This document shows, in pieces, positions 7,521 to 14,689 of a stretch of DNA of 41,547 nucleotides. Source of the DNA: Streptomyces poriferorum. GTDB taxonomy: Bacteria > Actinomycetota > Actinomycetes > Streptomycetales > Streptomycetaceae. The position numbers were made by a program, and so were the translations under genes. Location of the stretch: positions 1 to 41,547 of the forward strand of contig NZ_JAELVH010000096.1 in the NCBI RefSeq assembly GCF_019399235.1, in the 5' to 3' direction. The stretch's first letter is position 1, and each line of letters opens with the position of its first letter. The notes beneath the pieces were generated by a model. It was not told the DNA's origin and searched no databases. It was given only the letters and a program-made list of their open reading frames with translations.

Positions 7521-7753
7521 ACTCGGTTCCTGGACCAGTAGTTGGCGACCGCTACGCGGGCACTGAGCCGCTCTACCGAAGTCAGCTCCGACAGGAGGTT
7601 GGGGTCGACCTCCCAGTGACTGTCACTCGACAGGGCATGTAAGCGGAAGGGCCCCTCGGGAGAGCGCTGCACGATCCCGATCTGACCTGACTCTGTGTCC
7701 CTCATGACCGAGCCGATCTCGATACGGGGCTCGGCTTGCTGGTTGCTCACCAT
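7517..7753 (-). CDS. 78-aa hypothetical protein with a TTA codon
   Basis: No family recognised. The sequence is polar and soluble: IEIGSVMRDTESGQIGIVQ looks like a small beta-barrel, followed by a helical C-terminus (VERLSARVAVANYWS). Codon 38 (7640-7642) is TTA, so translation should depend on the bldA leucyl-tRNA. I chose the ATG at 7753; TAGCTT, a plausible -10 element, lies seven bases before it, which would make the message leaderless. A TTG at 7798 with GGAAG upstream is the alternative and would add 15 residues. First gene of the ATGA-coupled set. Confidence 0.65.
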   Translation of the reverse strand: MVSNQQAEPRIEIGSVMRDTESGQIGIVQRSPEGPFRLHALSSDSHWEVDPNLLSELTSVERLSARVAVANYWSRNRV

Positions 7754-7847
7754 GACGAAGAAGCTACGAGGGGTGACCGTGGTGAGCCAGACACGCAACG
7801 ATGCACTTCCAACGACTAGCCGTCAGAAGCGCATCGTCAGCGTGTAG

Positions 7848-9089
7848 TTAGGCGAATACGCCCAGGTGAGCGCCTACTTCGCGCATCTCTGTCGTGAGGG
7901 TACGGCGCTTCTTCGTGATCTCCTCGAAGGTGATCGCGGCGGACGACTGGTGCCGGAACCACTCGGGCGCGATGTCGTCGAGGTGCGAAAGCTCCTCCAT
8001 GGCGGCGGTGGGGTCACCGGTACGCACCATGGCGCGAGCGAGGTCGAGGCGGTAGCGGTTGCCATCGTTGGTACTCGGCCCGCCGAGCTGCTTCCAGTGC
8101 TTTTCCTGGAAGGTGGCGTCCTCCTTGGACTTCCGGATCACGGACTGTGCGTCACCCTCGATCATGAAGTCCTCCAGCTCCTTCATGGCAGCCGTGACGG
8201 GACCGAACATCGACCAGTGCCGCAGCAGGTTCCTGTGCGTCTTGCCCACGGCCTTCGCGGCAGTGCCGGCCGCCTTGCGCAGGGCCTTGGCCTCCTTCGC
8301 GCGATTGTTCCGCGCTGCCGCAGCCGCCGCTTCCATCGCCAGGCCGCCCCATGTCGAGTACTGGTCCGGGGTGGCTCCCATGATCTTCGGCTCAACGATG
8401 TCCATCGTCGCGACCGCGATGTCCTCGGCCTCGTCGAACCGCTCGGTTCGTACGAGCAGCCAGCACATCCCGCCAACCCCGGAGGCTGCCACGAGGTTGT
8501 TTCCGGCCGCCTTGGCGTCCTCGATGGCACCCCGAGCTGCCACGTGGGCAAGGTCGAACTGGCGGATCTGCGTCAGGTACCGCCCGACCAGGTTCAAGGC
8601 CCGTGAGCGCTCCACCAGAGCGTTCGCACGCTCATCCCCGGAGTCGTAGTAGGCCACGGCGTCGTTCGCCGCCCTGATGAGCGTAGGCAGATCCGCGGCG
8701 ATGCTCTTGTAGGTGTCGCCGAAGTACAGGACGGAGTTGTCGTACGTCATGCGGCTCAGGCGGCGCAGGTCTGGCTCCTCGCCTGCCGGGGCGGTCGTCG
8801 GGCCGAGGGCGAGCGCAGGCGTAAGTGCGATGCGCAGCTCGCGCAGGTTCTGACTGTTCGGATCGTCGTGCTTGACCGGCTGGGGAGGGCCGGCCGCCAT
8901 CAGGTCCGAGGTCTTCAGCTTGAGGACGCGGGCGAGCGTATGGAGGGTCTCCATCCGGACGCCACCATGGCCCTGCTCGATCTTGCGGATCGGCCCGACC
9001 GACATGCCGGCGCGATGTGCGAGCTGCTCCTGGCTCAGCCCCGCAGCGCGGCGGTATTTCCGTAGGTTGTCTGCGAGTTCGTCGGACAT
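7848..9089 (-). CDS. XRE-family regulator with helical-repeat C-terminal domain
   Basis: A 413-aa protein. Residues 1-62 form a lambda-repressor-like helix-turn-helix (LRKYRRAAGLSQEQLAHRAG, then SVGPIRKIEQG). The remaining ~340 residues are alpha-helical with TPR-like pairing (ERSRALNLVGRYLTQIRQFDLA; GNNLVAASGVGGMCWLLVRTERFDEAE). This design is common in Streptomyces regulators that bind a peptide or small ligand in the repeat domain. The start is the ATG at 9089, with GAGGTGG eight bases upstream. A promoter is visible at 9113-9139. It is probably the regulator of the island's small genes, which lie just downstream on the same strand. Confidence 0.85.
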   Translation of the reverse strand: MSDELADNLRKYRRAAGLSQEQLAHRAGMSVGPIRKIEQGHGGVRMETLHTLARVLKLKTSDLMAAGPPQPVKHDDPNSQNLRELRIALTPALALGPTTAPAGEEPDLRRLSRMTYDNSVLYFGDTYKSIAADLPTLIRAANDAVAYYDSGDERANALVERSRALNLVGRYLTQIRQFDLAHVAARGAIEDAKAAGNNLVAASGVGGMCWLLVRTERFDEAEDIAVATMDIVEPKIMGATPDQYSTWGGLAMEAAAAAARNNRAKEAKALRKAAGTAAKAVGKTHRNLLRHWSMFGPVTAAMKELEDFMIEGDAQSVIRKSKEDATFQEKHWKQLGGPSTNDGNRYRLDLARAMVRTGDPTAAMEELSHLDDIAPEWFRHQSSAAITFEEITKKRRTLTTEMREVGAHLGVFA

Positions 9090-9112
9090 GCGCGACACCA
9101 CCTCTCTCAGCC

Positions 9113-9139
9113 AGAGTAAGCCCTTCGGAAAAAGCGCAA
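9113..9139 (-). promoter_or_regulatory. Probable promoter of the XRE gene
   Basis: On the minus strand TTGCGC is followed after about 15 bases by TACTCT (plus 9113-9118). The predicted start lies a few bases before the GAGGTGG ribosome site. Spacing is slightly short. Confidence 0.35.
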
Positions 9140-9176
9140 GCCCCCTTCAGGATTGGCCTGTCGAGGGCTTGGGTGC

Positions 9177-9296
9177 TCAGACGGAGGTGCTCGGAGCTTC
9201 CTCGACGGGAGTCGGCACGATGGGCGGCAGCTCGGTGGGCTTGAGCTGCTCGTACCGGTCGGGCTGTGGGGTGTCCCCGACTGATTCAGTCAGCAC
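9177..9296 (-). CDS. 39-aa ORF, candidate -1 frameshift extension
   Basis: GTG at 9296 opens a 39-codon frame (VLTESVGDTPQPDRYEQLKP, then a Pro/Thr/Glu-rich end) that overlaps the end of the 129-aa gene in the -1 frame. It has coding-like composition but no good ribosome site. The heptamer GGGCCCG (9302 to 9296 on the minus strand), in the X XXY YYZ phase of the upstream gene, sits exactly at the overlap. It may therefore be expressed as a C-terminal extension of the 129-aa protein rather than by itself. A short inverted repeat (CAAGCCC ... GGGCTTG) lies beyond it. Confidence 0.4.
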   Translation of the reverse strand: MLTESVGDTPQPDRYEQLKPTELPPIVPTPVEEAPSTSV

Positions 9297-9679
9297 GGGC
9301 CCTCCCGCTCCGAAGGCGTGGAGTCCACGTACTGCTCGATGACGTCCTCCTTCCACTCCTGGAACTCGGGCGGCAGCGCCGCGAAGGCCATGAACGGGTT
9401 GAACGCACCCCAGAAGTCCCCGAGGTCGTCCCAAGCGTCGTGATCATCCTCGGGCACGAAGAGTTCGAACGAGTCGGGATCGACGTTCTGGACGGTGAAC
9501 GGCTGGGGGTTGGGCTTCGCGGCCGGGTTCTTCGGGGCGGCCTTCTTGGGTCCGCTCGGCTTCTTCCTGGCCGGGGTCCTGGCCGGAGGCTTCTCGGTGT
9601 CCGCCCCTGCTGCCGCCGAGGACCTGGGGACCACCCTGGCGGCCTCCGTGGGGGCCGGGGCGGGCTTGTCCGCCGACAC
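9290..9679 (-). CDS. Lys/Pro/Ala-rich then acidic hypothetical protein
   Basis: A 129-aa protein with two unlike halves. Residues 1-60 are Ala/Pro/Lys-rich and probably disordered (PARKKPSGPKKAAPKNPAAK). Residues 61-129 are compact and rich in acidic and aromatic residues (FELFVPEDDHDAWDDLGDF; FNPFMAFAALPPEFQEW). No family recognised. The GTG at 9679 follows in-frame stops and has only a weak AGG upstream. The preceding minus-strand frame (9680-9942) has coding-like codons and reads straight into it with a one-base shift, so this may be the 3' part of one longer frameshifted gene. The end carries a canonical -1 slippery heptamer leading into a 39-codon extension. Confidence 0.55.
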   Translation of the reverse strand: MSADKPAPAPTEAARVVPRSSAAAGADTEKPPARTPARKKPSGPKKAAPKNPAAKPNPQPFTVQNVDPDSFELFVPEDDHDAWDDLGDFWGAFNPFMAFAALPPEFQEWKEDVIEQYVDSTPSEREGPC

Positions 9680-9942
9680 GGGCGATCACTACCTGACATG
9701 GCGCCCCGAGCCGACGGAGGACGACGCACAGCCGGCGCCTGGGCCGGCTGCTCGTCGATCGTCACCCCCACAGGCGGAACCGTGCCCCGTGTGGGCGTGG
9801 CGGAGGTCTCCGAGACGGTGATGTCGTCTCTCTGGTCGGAAGGGGCTTCGTCGTCGCCAACGCTGATGTCGTGCGTGTGTACTGCGTCGTGCTGCGGTCC
9901 CCGGATGCCCACTACGGCCATCCAAGACATGCTCAGCACCAT
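9680..9942 (-). pseudogene. Possible 5' part of the same gene, out of frame
   Basis: From the ATG at 9942 (GGAG nine bases upstream) about 85 codons with GC-rich third positions encode a polar sequence (HDISVGDDEAPSDQRDDITV, then a Thr/Pro/Ala-rich linker). At about 9680-9690 the good frame changes to that of the 129-aa gene, while this frame continues only as its shadow to 9286. No stop separates the two, which argues for one gene of about 215 residues with a one-base deletion, rather than two coupled genes. A sequencing error is possible. Confidence 0.35.
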
Positions 9943-10137
9943 CGTTGCCGGCTCCGCGACTTCTGCCAGCTTTCAGCCCGGCGGCGAACAAGCCGAACAG
10001 CGTCCGAAAACATGGTGTTATCACTCGATTACACACCGTTACCATGCGTGAGGTAGAAGCCTCGATGTGATTCACACACGACAGCGGCTCGTCTCGCAGC
10101 CTGCGTTGCAGAGGGCCGCACATGGAGCTGATAAGCG
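9943..10137. other. Divergent intergenic region of the island
   Basis: No convincing gene. AT-richer than its surroundings around 10005-10050, where an imperfect inverted repeat CATGGT ... ACCATG (10012-10017 and 10043-10048 region) and the presumed promoter of the secreted-protein gene lie. A 26-codon frame on the minus strand ends on the ATG at 9942 but cannot be supported. Confidence 0.4.
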
Positions 10138-10515
10138 ATGAAGGCAAGCATCAAGTTACTAGGGACGGGCTCTGCGGCGTTGGTCCTCGTCATGGCCAGC
10201 GCGTTCGCGGCTCAGGCTGGCGAGCAGGCGTCGGGGACGGCCAAGCTTCCTTACTTGTCTGGTGGCAAGGTCTACGCCGAAGCGAACCTGAACGGCCCCA
10301 ACCCCGTGGGTACGAAGCTCTGCGTCTACCTGAACGCGCTGTACCCGTACGGGCCGGACGTGAACCTGGCATCCAAGTGCGCAACCATCAACGCCGGCAC
10401 GGTGAAGGTGGGCATCAACAAGCCGAGCTGCGCGGCCCTCACGACGTGGGCTGTCGCCACGTATAACGGGAAGAGCATCTGGGAAGGGTCGTCGAAGTAC
10501 GCAAGCTTCTGCTGA
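10138..10515 (+). CDS. Small secreted four-cysteine protein with an early TTA codon
   Basis: A 125-aa protein. Residues 1-27 form a Sec signal peptide (MKASIKLLGTGSAALVLVMA, then AFAAQA). The mature ~95 residues contain four cysteines (in KLCVYL, ASKCAT, KPSCAA and the terminal SFC), enough for two disulfides, and are rich in Tyr/Asn/Gly. No family recognised; size and layout fit an extracellular binding protein or inhibitor. The ATG at 10138 has GGAG ten bases upstream. Codon 7 (10156-10158) is TTA, so expression should need bldA and be late. It is the only complete plus-strand gene of the island and ends in a strong terminator just before the intact permease gene. Confidence 0.8.
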   Translation: MKASIKLLGTGSAALVLVMASAFAAQAGEQASGTAKLPYLSGGKVYAEANLNGPNPVGTKLCVYLNALYPYGPDVNLASKCATINAGTVKVGINKPSCAALTTWAVATYNGKSIWEGSSKYASFC

Positions 10516-10532
10516 CGCTCCAACACAAAGAG

Positions 10533-10563
10533 GGGGCTCGCCGGATTCAGCCCGGCGAGCCCC
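10533..10563 (+). terminator. Terminator of the secreted-protein gene
   Basis: GGGGCTCGCCGG (10533-10544) pairs perfectly with CCGGCGAGCCCC (10552-10563) across a 7-base loop, 17 bases after the stop. It faces the convergent permease gene, whose stop is at 10693. Confidence 0.8.
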
Positions 10564-10692
10564 TATCCGTGGCGCGGGTGGATTTCACGCCCCCACCGCC
10601 TGCCCCTGGCGCTAGCCAAGTGAAACGAAAATCCAACTCGGCTAACAGGATTCGGCGGGCCCGTAAATCCGCCTGCGCCTCCAAGGGGCGGG

Positions 10693-11559
10693 TCAGGCGT
10701 CCACTCGACGGTACTTGCGCACCGCGAGGGTGCGGAAGGCCAGGATGATCAGGACGGACCAGATCAGCGACGCCCAGACGGGGTGCTCCATCGGCCAGGC
10801 TCCGGTGACCGACTTCGGGACGCCCTCGATCGTGTTGCCGAACAGCTCTCGGGCCGCCTGCACCGTGGCACTGAAGGGGTTCCACTCGGCGACGTACTGA
10901 AGGAACGTCGGCATGCCGTTGACCGGGACGAACGCGTTCGAGATGAAGGTCAGCGGGAACAGCCAGATCAGACCGCCGGAGGTCGCCGCTTCCGGGGTGC
11001 GCACAGACAGGCCGATCAGCGCCCCGATCCAGGTGAAGGCGTACCCGAGCAGCAGAAGTAGGGCGAAGCCCGCCAGCACCTTGCCGATGTTCTCGTGTGT
11101 ACGCCAGCCGACGATCAAGGCCACGCCCGCCAGCACGGCAAGCGTCACCGCAGTCTGCACGAGGTCAGCGAGGGTACGGCCCGTGAGCACGGCGCCGCGC
11201 GCCATGGGCAGCGACCGGAAGCGGTCGATGAGGCCCTTGTGCATGTCGTCGGCGATACCGGCGCCCGCGCCGGCCGTGGCGAAGGTGACGGTCTGCGCGA
11301 AGATGCCCGCCATCAGGAATTCCTTGTAGGCGGAGGCGCTGACGCCGGCACCCGGGATGGCGATGGAGCCGCCGAAGACGTACGTGAACAGCACCACGAA
11401 CATGACCGGCTGGATGACCCCGAACAGCAACATCTCCGGAATCCGTGACATCCGAATCAAGTTCCTGCGGGCGATGACCAGCGAGTCACGGACGGACTGG
11501 CCGACGCCGCCTCCGGAGCGGGGTGCGGGAGCTGCGGTCGTCTCGGTCACGGCACTCAC
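10693..11559 (-). CDS. ABC-2 type transporter permease (DrrB family), intact copy
   Basis: The membrane half of a DrrAB-like exporter for hydrophobic compounds. The 288-aa protein has a cytoplasmic N-terminus (1-42, DSLVIARRNLIRMSRIPEM) and six membrane segments from LLFGVIQPVMFVVLFTYVF onward. The family signature lies around GLIDRFRSLPMARGAVLTGR. The GTG at 11559 overlaps the ATPase stop as GTGA (11556-11559) and has GGAGG seven bases upstream, so the pair is translationally coupled. Its 3' 730 bases recur, diverged, at 2503-3240. If the island entered by recombination at 11396-11424, everything downstream of that point in this gene came with the island. The substrate cannot be told from sequence. 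Confidence 0.9.
   Translation of the reverse strand: MSAVTETTAAPAPRSGGGVGQSVRDSLVIARRNLIRMSRIPEMLLFGVIQPVMFVVLFTYVFGGSIAIPGAGVSASAYKEFLMAGIFAQTVTFATAGAGAGIADDMHKGLIDRFRSLPMARGAVLTGRTLADLVQTAVTLAVLAGVALIVGWRTHENIGKVLAGFALLLLLGYAFTWIGALIGLSVRTPEAATSGGLIWLFPLTFISNAFVPVNGMPTFLQYVAEWNPFSATVQAARELFGNTIEGVPKSVTGAWPMEHPVWASLIWSVLIILAFRTLAVRKYRRVDA
11396..11424. repeat. 29-bp direct repeat, right copy (possible attachment core)
   Basis: Identical to 3197-3225 and in the same orientation, inside the intact permease gene where it encodes part of the first membrane segment. See the left copy for interpretation. Confidence 0.35.
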
Positions 11560-12560
11560 TTCTCTGCCTCCGTCGGGGCGGCGACCGGCGCGTCCGTCCC
11601 GTTCTCGTCGTTCTTCTCCTGTTCGGCCGCGTGGCCGGTGAGGGAGATGAACACGTCGTCGAGGGTGGGGCGGCGCAGCCCGATGTCGTCGATCTCCACG
11701 CCGCGGGCGTCGAGGTCGCGGATGACCTCGGCGAGGAGCTTGGCACCGCCGTCGACCGGGACGGTCAGCTTGCGCATGTGCGGGACGACGGCGACCTCGC
11801 CCTTGCCCAGGTGGGCGAGGACGTCGCGGGCCGGGTCGATCTGGTCGCGCTGCTGGACGACGACCTCGATGCGCTCGCCGCCGGTGCGGGCCTTGAGCTG
11901 GTCGGAGGTGCCGCGGGCGATGACGAGACCGTGGTCGATCACGCAGATGTCGTGGGCGAGGCGGTCCGCCTCCTCCAGGTACTGAGTGGTGAGCAGCAGC
12001 GTCGTGCCGCCTGCGACGAGCTCCTCGATGACCTCCCAGAGCTGCTGCCGGTTGCGCGGGTCGAGTCCGGTGGTGGGCTCGTCCATGAACATGACCGGCG
12101 GGGAGACGACGAGCGCCGCGGCGAGGTCGAGCCGGCGGCGCATGCCGCCGGAGTACGTCTTGGCGGTGCGGTCGGCCGCCTCGGCGAGGTTGAAGCGTTC
12201 CAGCAGCTCCCCGGCCCGGGCCTTCGCGGCGCGGGAGGACATCTGGTAGAGCTGGCCGACCATGTGCAGGTTCTCGCGGCCGGTCAGGTATTCGTCGACT
12301 GCGGCGAACTGGCCGGAGAGCCCGATCGAGCGCCGCACCTCGTTGGGATTCTTGAGTACGTCGATGCCCGCGACGAAGGCGCTGCCGCTGTCGGGCCTGA
12401 GCAGCGTCGTGAGGACGCGTACGGCGGTCGTCTTGCCGGCCCCGTTGGGGCCGAGAAGTCCGAGGACGGTGCCTTGCGGCACGTCGAGGTCGACACCGCC
12501 GAGTGCGGTGACGTCGCCGAAGGTCTTCACCAGACCTTCTGCGTAGATCGCGCCTGGCAT
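11556..12560 (-). CDS. ABC transporter ATPase (DrrA family)
   Basis: The ATP-binding partner of the permease that follows it. The 334-aa protein has Walker A GPNGAGKTT (37-45), signature YSGGMRRR (135-142) and Walker B VMFMDEPTTGLD with Glu161. The Q/H motifs are in LSGQFAAVDEYLTG and LLTTQYLEEADRLAHD. The C-terminal ~100 residues (from about 230) are the DrrA-type extension with RPTLDDVFISLTG, which in this family regulates assembly with the permease. The ATG at 12560 has GGGGGAA six bases upstream. It follows ilvA on the same strand with a 152-bp gap that carries an operator-like palindrome, so it probably has its own promoter. Confidence 0.93.
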   Translation of the reverse strand: MPGAIYAEGLVKTFGDVTALGGVDLDVPQGTVLGLLGPNGAGKTTAVRVLTTLLRPDSGSAFVAGIDVLKNPNEVRRSIGLSGQFAAVDEYLTGRENLHMVGQLYQMSSRAAKARAGELLERFNLAEAADRTAKTYSGGMRRRLDLAAALVVSPPVMFMDEPTTGLDPRNRQQLWEVIEELVAGGTTLLLTTQYLEEADRLAHDICVIDHGLVIARGTSDQLKARTGGERIEVVVQQRDQIDPARDVLAHLGKGEVAVVPHMRKLTVPVDGGAKLLAEVIRDLDARGVEIDDIGLRRPTLDDVFISLTGHAAEQEKNDENGTDAPVAAPTEAEK

Positions 12561-12684
12561 ACGGGATTCCCCCAGTGCGTTCGGGTGACTTCCTCACAGA
12601 TCCTAGATTTGCCCGGGTTTCCGCGCCCGGTGAACACACGAGACGAACGCGCGTACGCCGGTGGACCGGGCGCACGCACAGTAA

Positions 12685-12698
12685 CGCGATACATCGCG
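12685..12698. promoter_or_regulatory. Palindrome CGCGAT-AC-ATCGCG upstream of the ABC operon
   Basis: Six-base perfect arms around a two-base centre, 125 bases before the ATPase start and just after the ilvA stop. The form is that of a TetR- or GntR-type operator. No regulator gene for the transporter is adjacent. Confidence 0.35.
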
Positions 12699-12712
12699 AC
12701 CGACAAGCGATT

Positions 12713-13942
12713 TCAGCCCATCACGAGATAGCCCGCCCCGCGCAGCGCCGCCGCGACCTCTTCGCAGTGTTCGGGGCCCTTGGTCTCCAGGTGCAGTTCC
12801 ACCTCGGCCTCGGTGAGACCGAGCCGGGGGTCGGTCCGCACATGGCTGACGTCCAGGACGTTGGCGTCGGCCACCGTGAGCACGCCCAGCATGGTGGCCA
12901 GCGCGCCGGGGCGGTCCGTCAGGCGCAGCCGCAGGCTCAGATAGCGGCCGGCCGCCGACATGCCGTGGGTCAGGATGCGCTGCATCAGCAGCGGGTCCAC
13001 GTTGCCGCCGGACAGCAGCGCCACCACCGGCCCGCGGAACGACTTCGGGTCGCTGAGCAGCGCGGCCACCGGGCTCGCGCCGGCCGGTTCCACCACCATC
13101 TTCGCCCGCTCCAGGCAGAGCAGCAGGGCGCTGGACAGCTCGTCCTCGGAGACCGTACGGACTTTGTCGACCAGCTCCTGGACCAGGCCGAACGGCACGT
13201 CGCCGGGGCGTCCCACCTTGATGCCGTCCGCCATCGTCTGGAGCGAGCCGATCGAGACAGGGTGGCCGGCGGCCAGCGACGGCGGGTAGCAGGCCGCGCC
13301 GGCCGCCTGCACACCGACGATCCGCACGTCGGGCCGGACCGCCTTCACCGCCACGGCGATACCGGCCGCGAGACCCCCGCCGCCGATGCCGACGACGATC
13401 GTGCGCACCTCCGGGCACTGCTCCAGGATCTCCAGGCCCACCGTGCCCTGGCCCGCGATGATGTCCGGGTGGTCGAAGGGGTGGATGAAGACCGCGCCGG
13501 TCTCCTGCGCGTACTCCTGAGCCGCGGCGAGCGTCTCGTCGACGACGTGGCCGTGCAGCCGCACCCGCGCTCCGTACTCACGGGTCGCGGCGATCTTGGG
13601 CAGCGGTGCGCCGACCGGCATGAAGACCGTTGACCGTACGCCGAGCAGTGCAGACGCGAGCGCTACACCCTGCGCATGGTTTCCGGCGCTCGCGGCGACG
13701 ACACCGGCGGCGCGTTCGACCGGGGTGAGGCCCGAGATCCGTACGTACGCGCCCCGCAGTTTGAACGAGCCGGTCCGCTGCAGGTTCTCGCACTTGAACT
13801 GGACGGGTGCGCCCACCAGGGCCGAAAGATGGCGGCTTCCCTCGAGCGGAGTGACCCGGGAGACGCCGGAGAGCATCTTCTGCGCACCCCGGACGTCATC
13901 GAGGATCAGTGGGGGAAATCGGCCGGGCGGCGGGAAGTTCAT
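12713..13942 (-). CDS. ilvA: Threonine ammonia-lyase (threonine deaminase)
   Basis: A PLP enzyme that converts threonine to 2-oxobutanoate and ammonia, the first step toward isoleucine. The 409-aa protein has Lys61 in RTGSFKLRGAY (Schiff base), the ASAGNHAQG phosphate/substrate loop, the glycine-rich GIGGGGLAAG loop and SGGNVDP. Residues about 330-409 form a single ACT domain (LRLRLTDRPGALATMLGVL), the form seen in short actinobacterial enzymes. The two-domain regulatory tail of E. coli IlvA is absent, so allosteric control may be weaker. The start is the ATG at 13942, which matches homologues although the ribosome site is poor. The frame is open far upstream only because of GC bias. Divergent from a MarR gene. 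Confidence 0.93.
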   Translation of the reverse strand: MNFPPPGRFPPLILDDVRGAQKMLSGVSRVTPLEGSRHLSALVGAPVQFKCENLQRTGSFKLRGAYVRISGLTPVERAAGVVAASAGNHAQGVALASALLGVRSTVFMPVGAPLPKIAATREYGARVRLHGHVVDETLAAAQEYAQETGAVFIHPFDHPDIIAGQGTVGLEILEQCPEVRTIVVGIGGGGLAAGIAVAVKAVRPDVRIVGVQAAGAACYPPSLAAGHPVSIGSLQTMADGIKVGRPGDVPFGLVQELVDKVRTVSEDELSSALLLCLERAKMVVEPAGASPVAALLSDPKSFRGPVVALLSGGNVDPLLMQRILTHGMSAAGRYLSLRLRLTDRPGALATMLGVLTVADANVLDVSHVRTDPRLGLTEAEVELHLETKGPEHCEEVAAALRGAGYLVMG

Positions 13943-14098
13943 ACCGCAAGTCTTGCAGCTGAAAGGGGTTGCGGCCGCCGCGAACGGACCCGTCCTGCGC
14001 CGATGTCCGCAGGTTTGTGCGGCACTGGTACGCGTTGCCCCGGGGCCGCGTACTCTGTCCCCCACCCATCCGACACCGCACGAAGAGAGCTCCCGGCC

Positions 14099-14629
14099 AT
14101 GCCCCCTCAGGACATGACGACTGCCGCGTCTCCTTCCGGGGGCGCCACCCCGGAGAAGCCGGGTCACGACCATCTTCTCGACGCTCTGCAGCACCAGGTG
14201 GCGGTCTTCGCCCGGCGTGCCGAGCAGACCCGCCTCGGCGGCGTCGGCCAGGTACGCAACTCCATGGACCGCGCCGCGTATCTGCTGCTCAACCGGCTGG
14301 ACCGGGAAGGCCCCATGGGTGTCAAGGCGCTGGCCGCGGGGATGGGGATCGACTCCTCGACCGTGACCCGGCAGGTCGCACCGCTCGTGGACACCGGCCT
14401 GGTCAAGCGCACCTCGCACCCGGAGGACGGCCGTGCGGTCGTGCTCCAGCTGTCCCCGCGCGGGCAGGCCCGGCTGGACGAGGTCCGTTCCTCTCGGCGC
14501 GAGCTGATGTCGCAGGTGACGGACGAGTGGTCCGAGGACGAGCGGGACACGTTCTGCACACTCCTCACCCGCTTCAACGCGGCCCTGGCCGCGCGGCAGG
14601 CCGCGCACCAGGCACCGGCTGCGGGATAG
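14099..14629 (+). CDS. MarR-family transcriptional regulator
   Basis: A 176-aa winged-helix protein. The N-terminal dimerisation helices surround HLLDALQHQVAVFARRAEQT. The DNA-binding segment is PMGVKALAAGMGIDSSTVTR, followed by the wing VKRTSHPEDGRAVVLQLSPRG with the conserved Asp-Gly-Arg, then a C-terminal helix pair. The ATG at 14099 (MPPQDM) is 10 bases after GAGAG; an ATG at 14114 is also possible. It is divergent from ilvA with a 156-bp intergenic region containing TACTCT, a possible -10. The target is unknown; members of this family usually control the divergent gene or their own. Confidence 0.88.
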   Translation: MPPQDMTTAASPSGGATPEKPGHDHLLDALQHQVAVFARRAEQTRLGGVGQVRNSMDRAAYLLLNRLDREGPMGVKALAAGMGIDSSTVTRQVAPLVDTGLVKRTSHPEDGRAVVLQLSPRGQARLDEVRSSRRELMSQVTDEWSEDERDTFCTLLTRFNAALAARQAAHQAPAAG

Positions 14630-14639
14630 CGCGGGCCGC

Positions 14640-14668
14640 CGGGCTCCCGGGGGTTGACCCGGGGCCCG
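14640..14668 (+). terminator. GC hairpin after the MarR gene
   Basis: CGGGCTCCCGGG (14640-14651) pairs with CCCGGGGCCCG (14658-14668), with one bulge and a 6-base loop GGTTGA. It lies between the MarR gene and the sigma-like gene. Confidence 0.45.
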
Positions 14669-14689
14669 CGGAGCGCTCCGATTGACCTC

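Noticed and set aside
9177..9942. Phage tail-assembly chaperone pair
   Set aside because: The -1 frameshift fits such a pair, but the protein sequence is not recognisable as a tail chaperone and no tape-measure gene follows.
10693..12675. Very long open frame (660 codons) through the permease and the ATPase region
   Set aside because: Its first part is the GC-driven shadow of the ATPase gene in another frame, rich in Arg/Pro/Ala; only the permease portion from 11559 is real.
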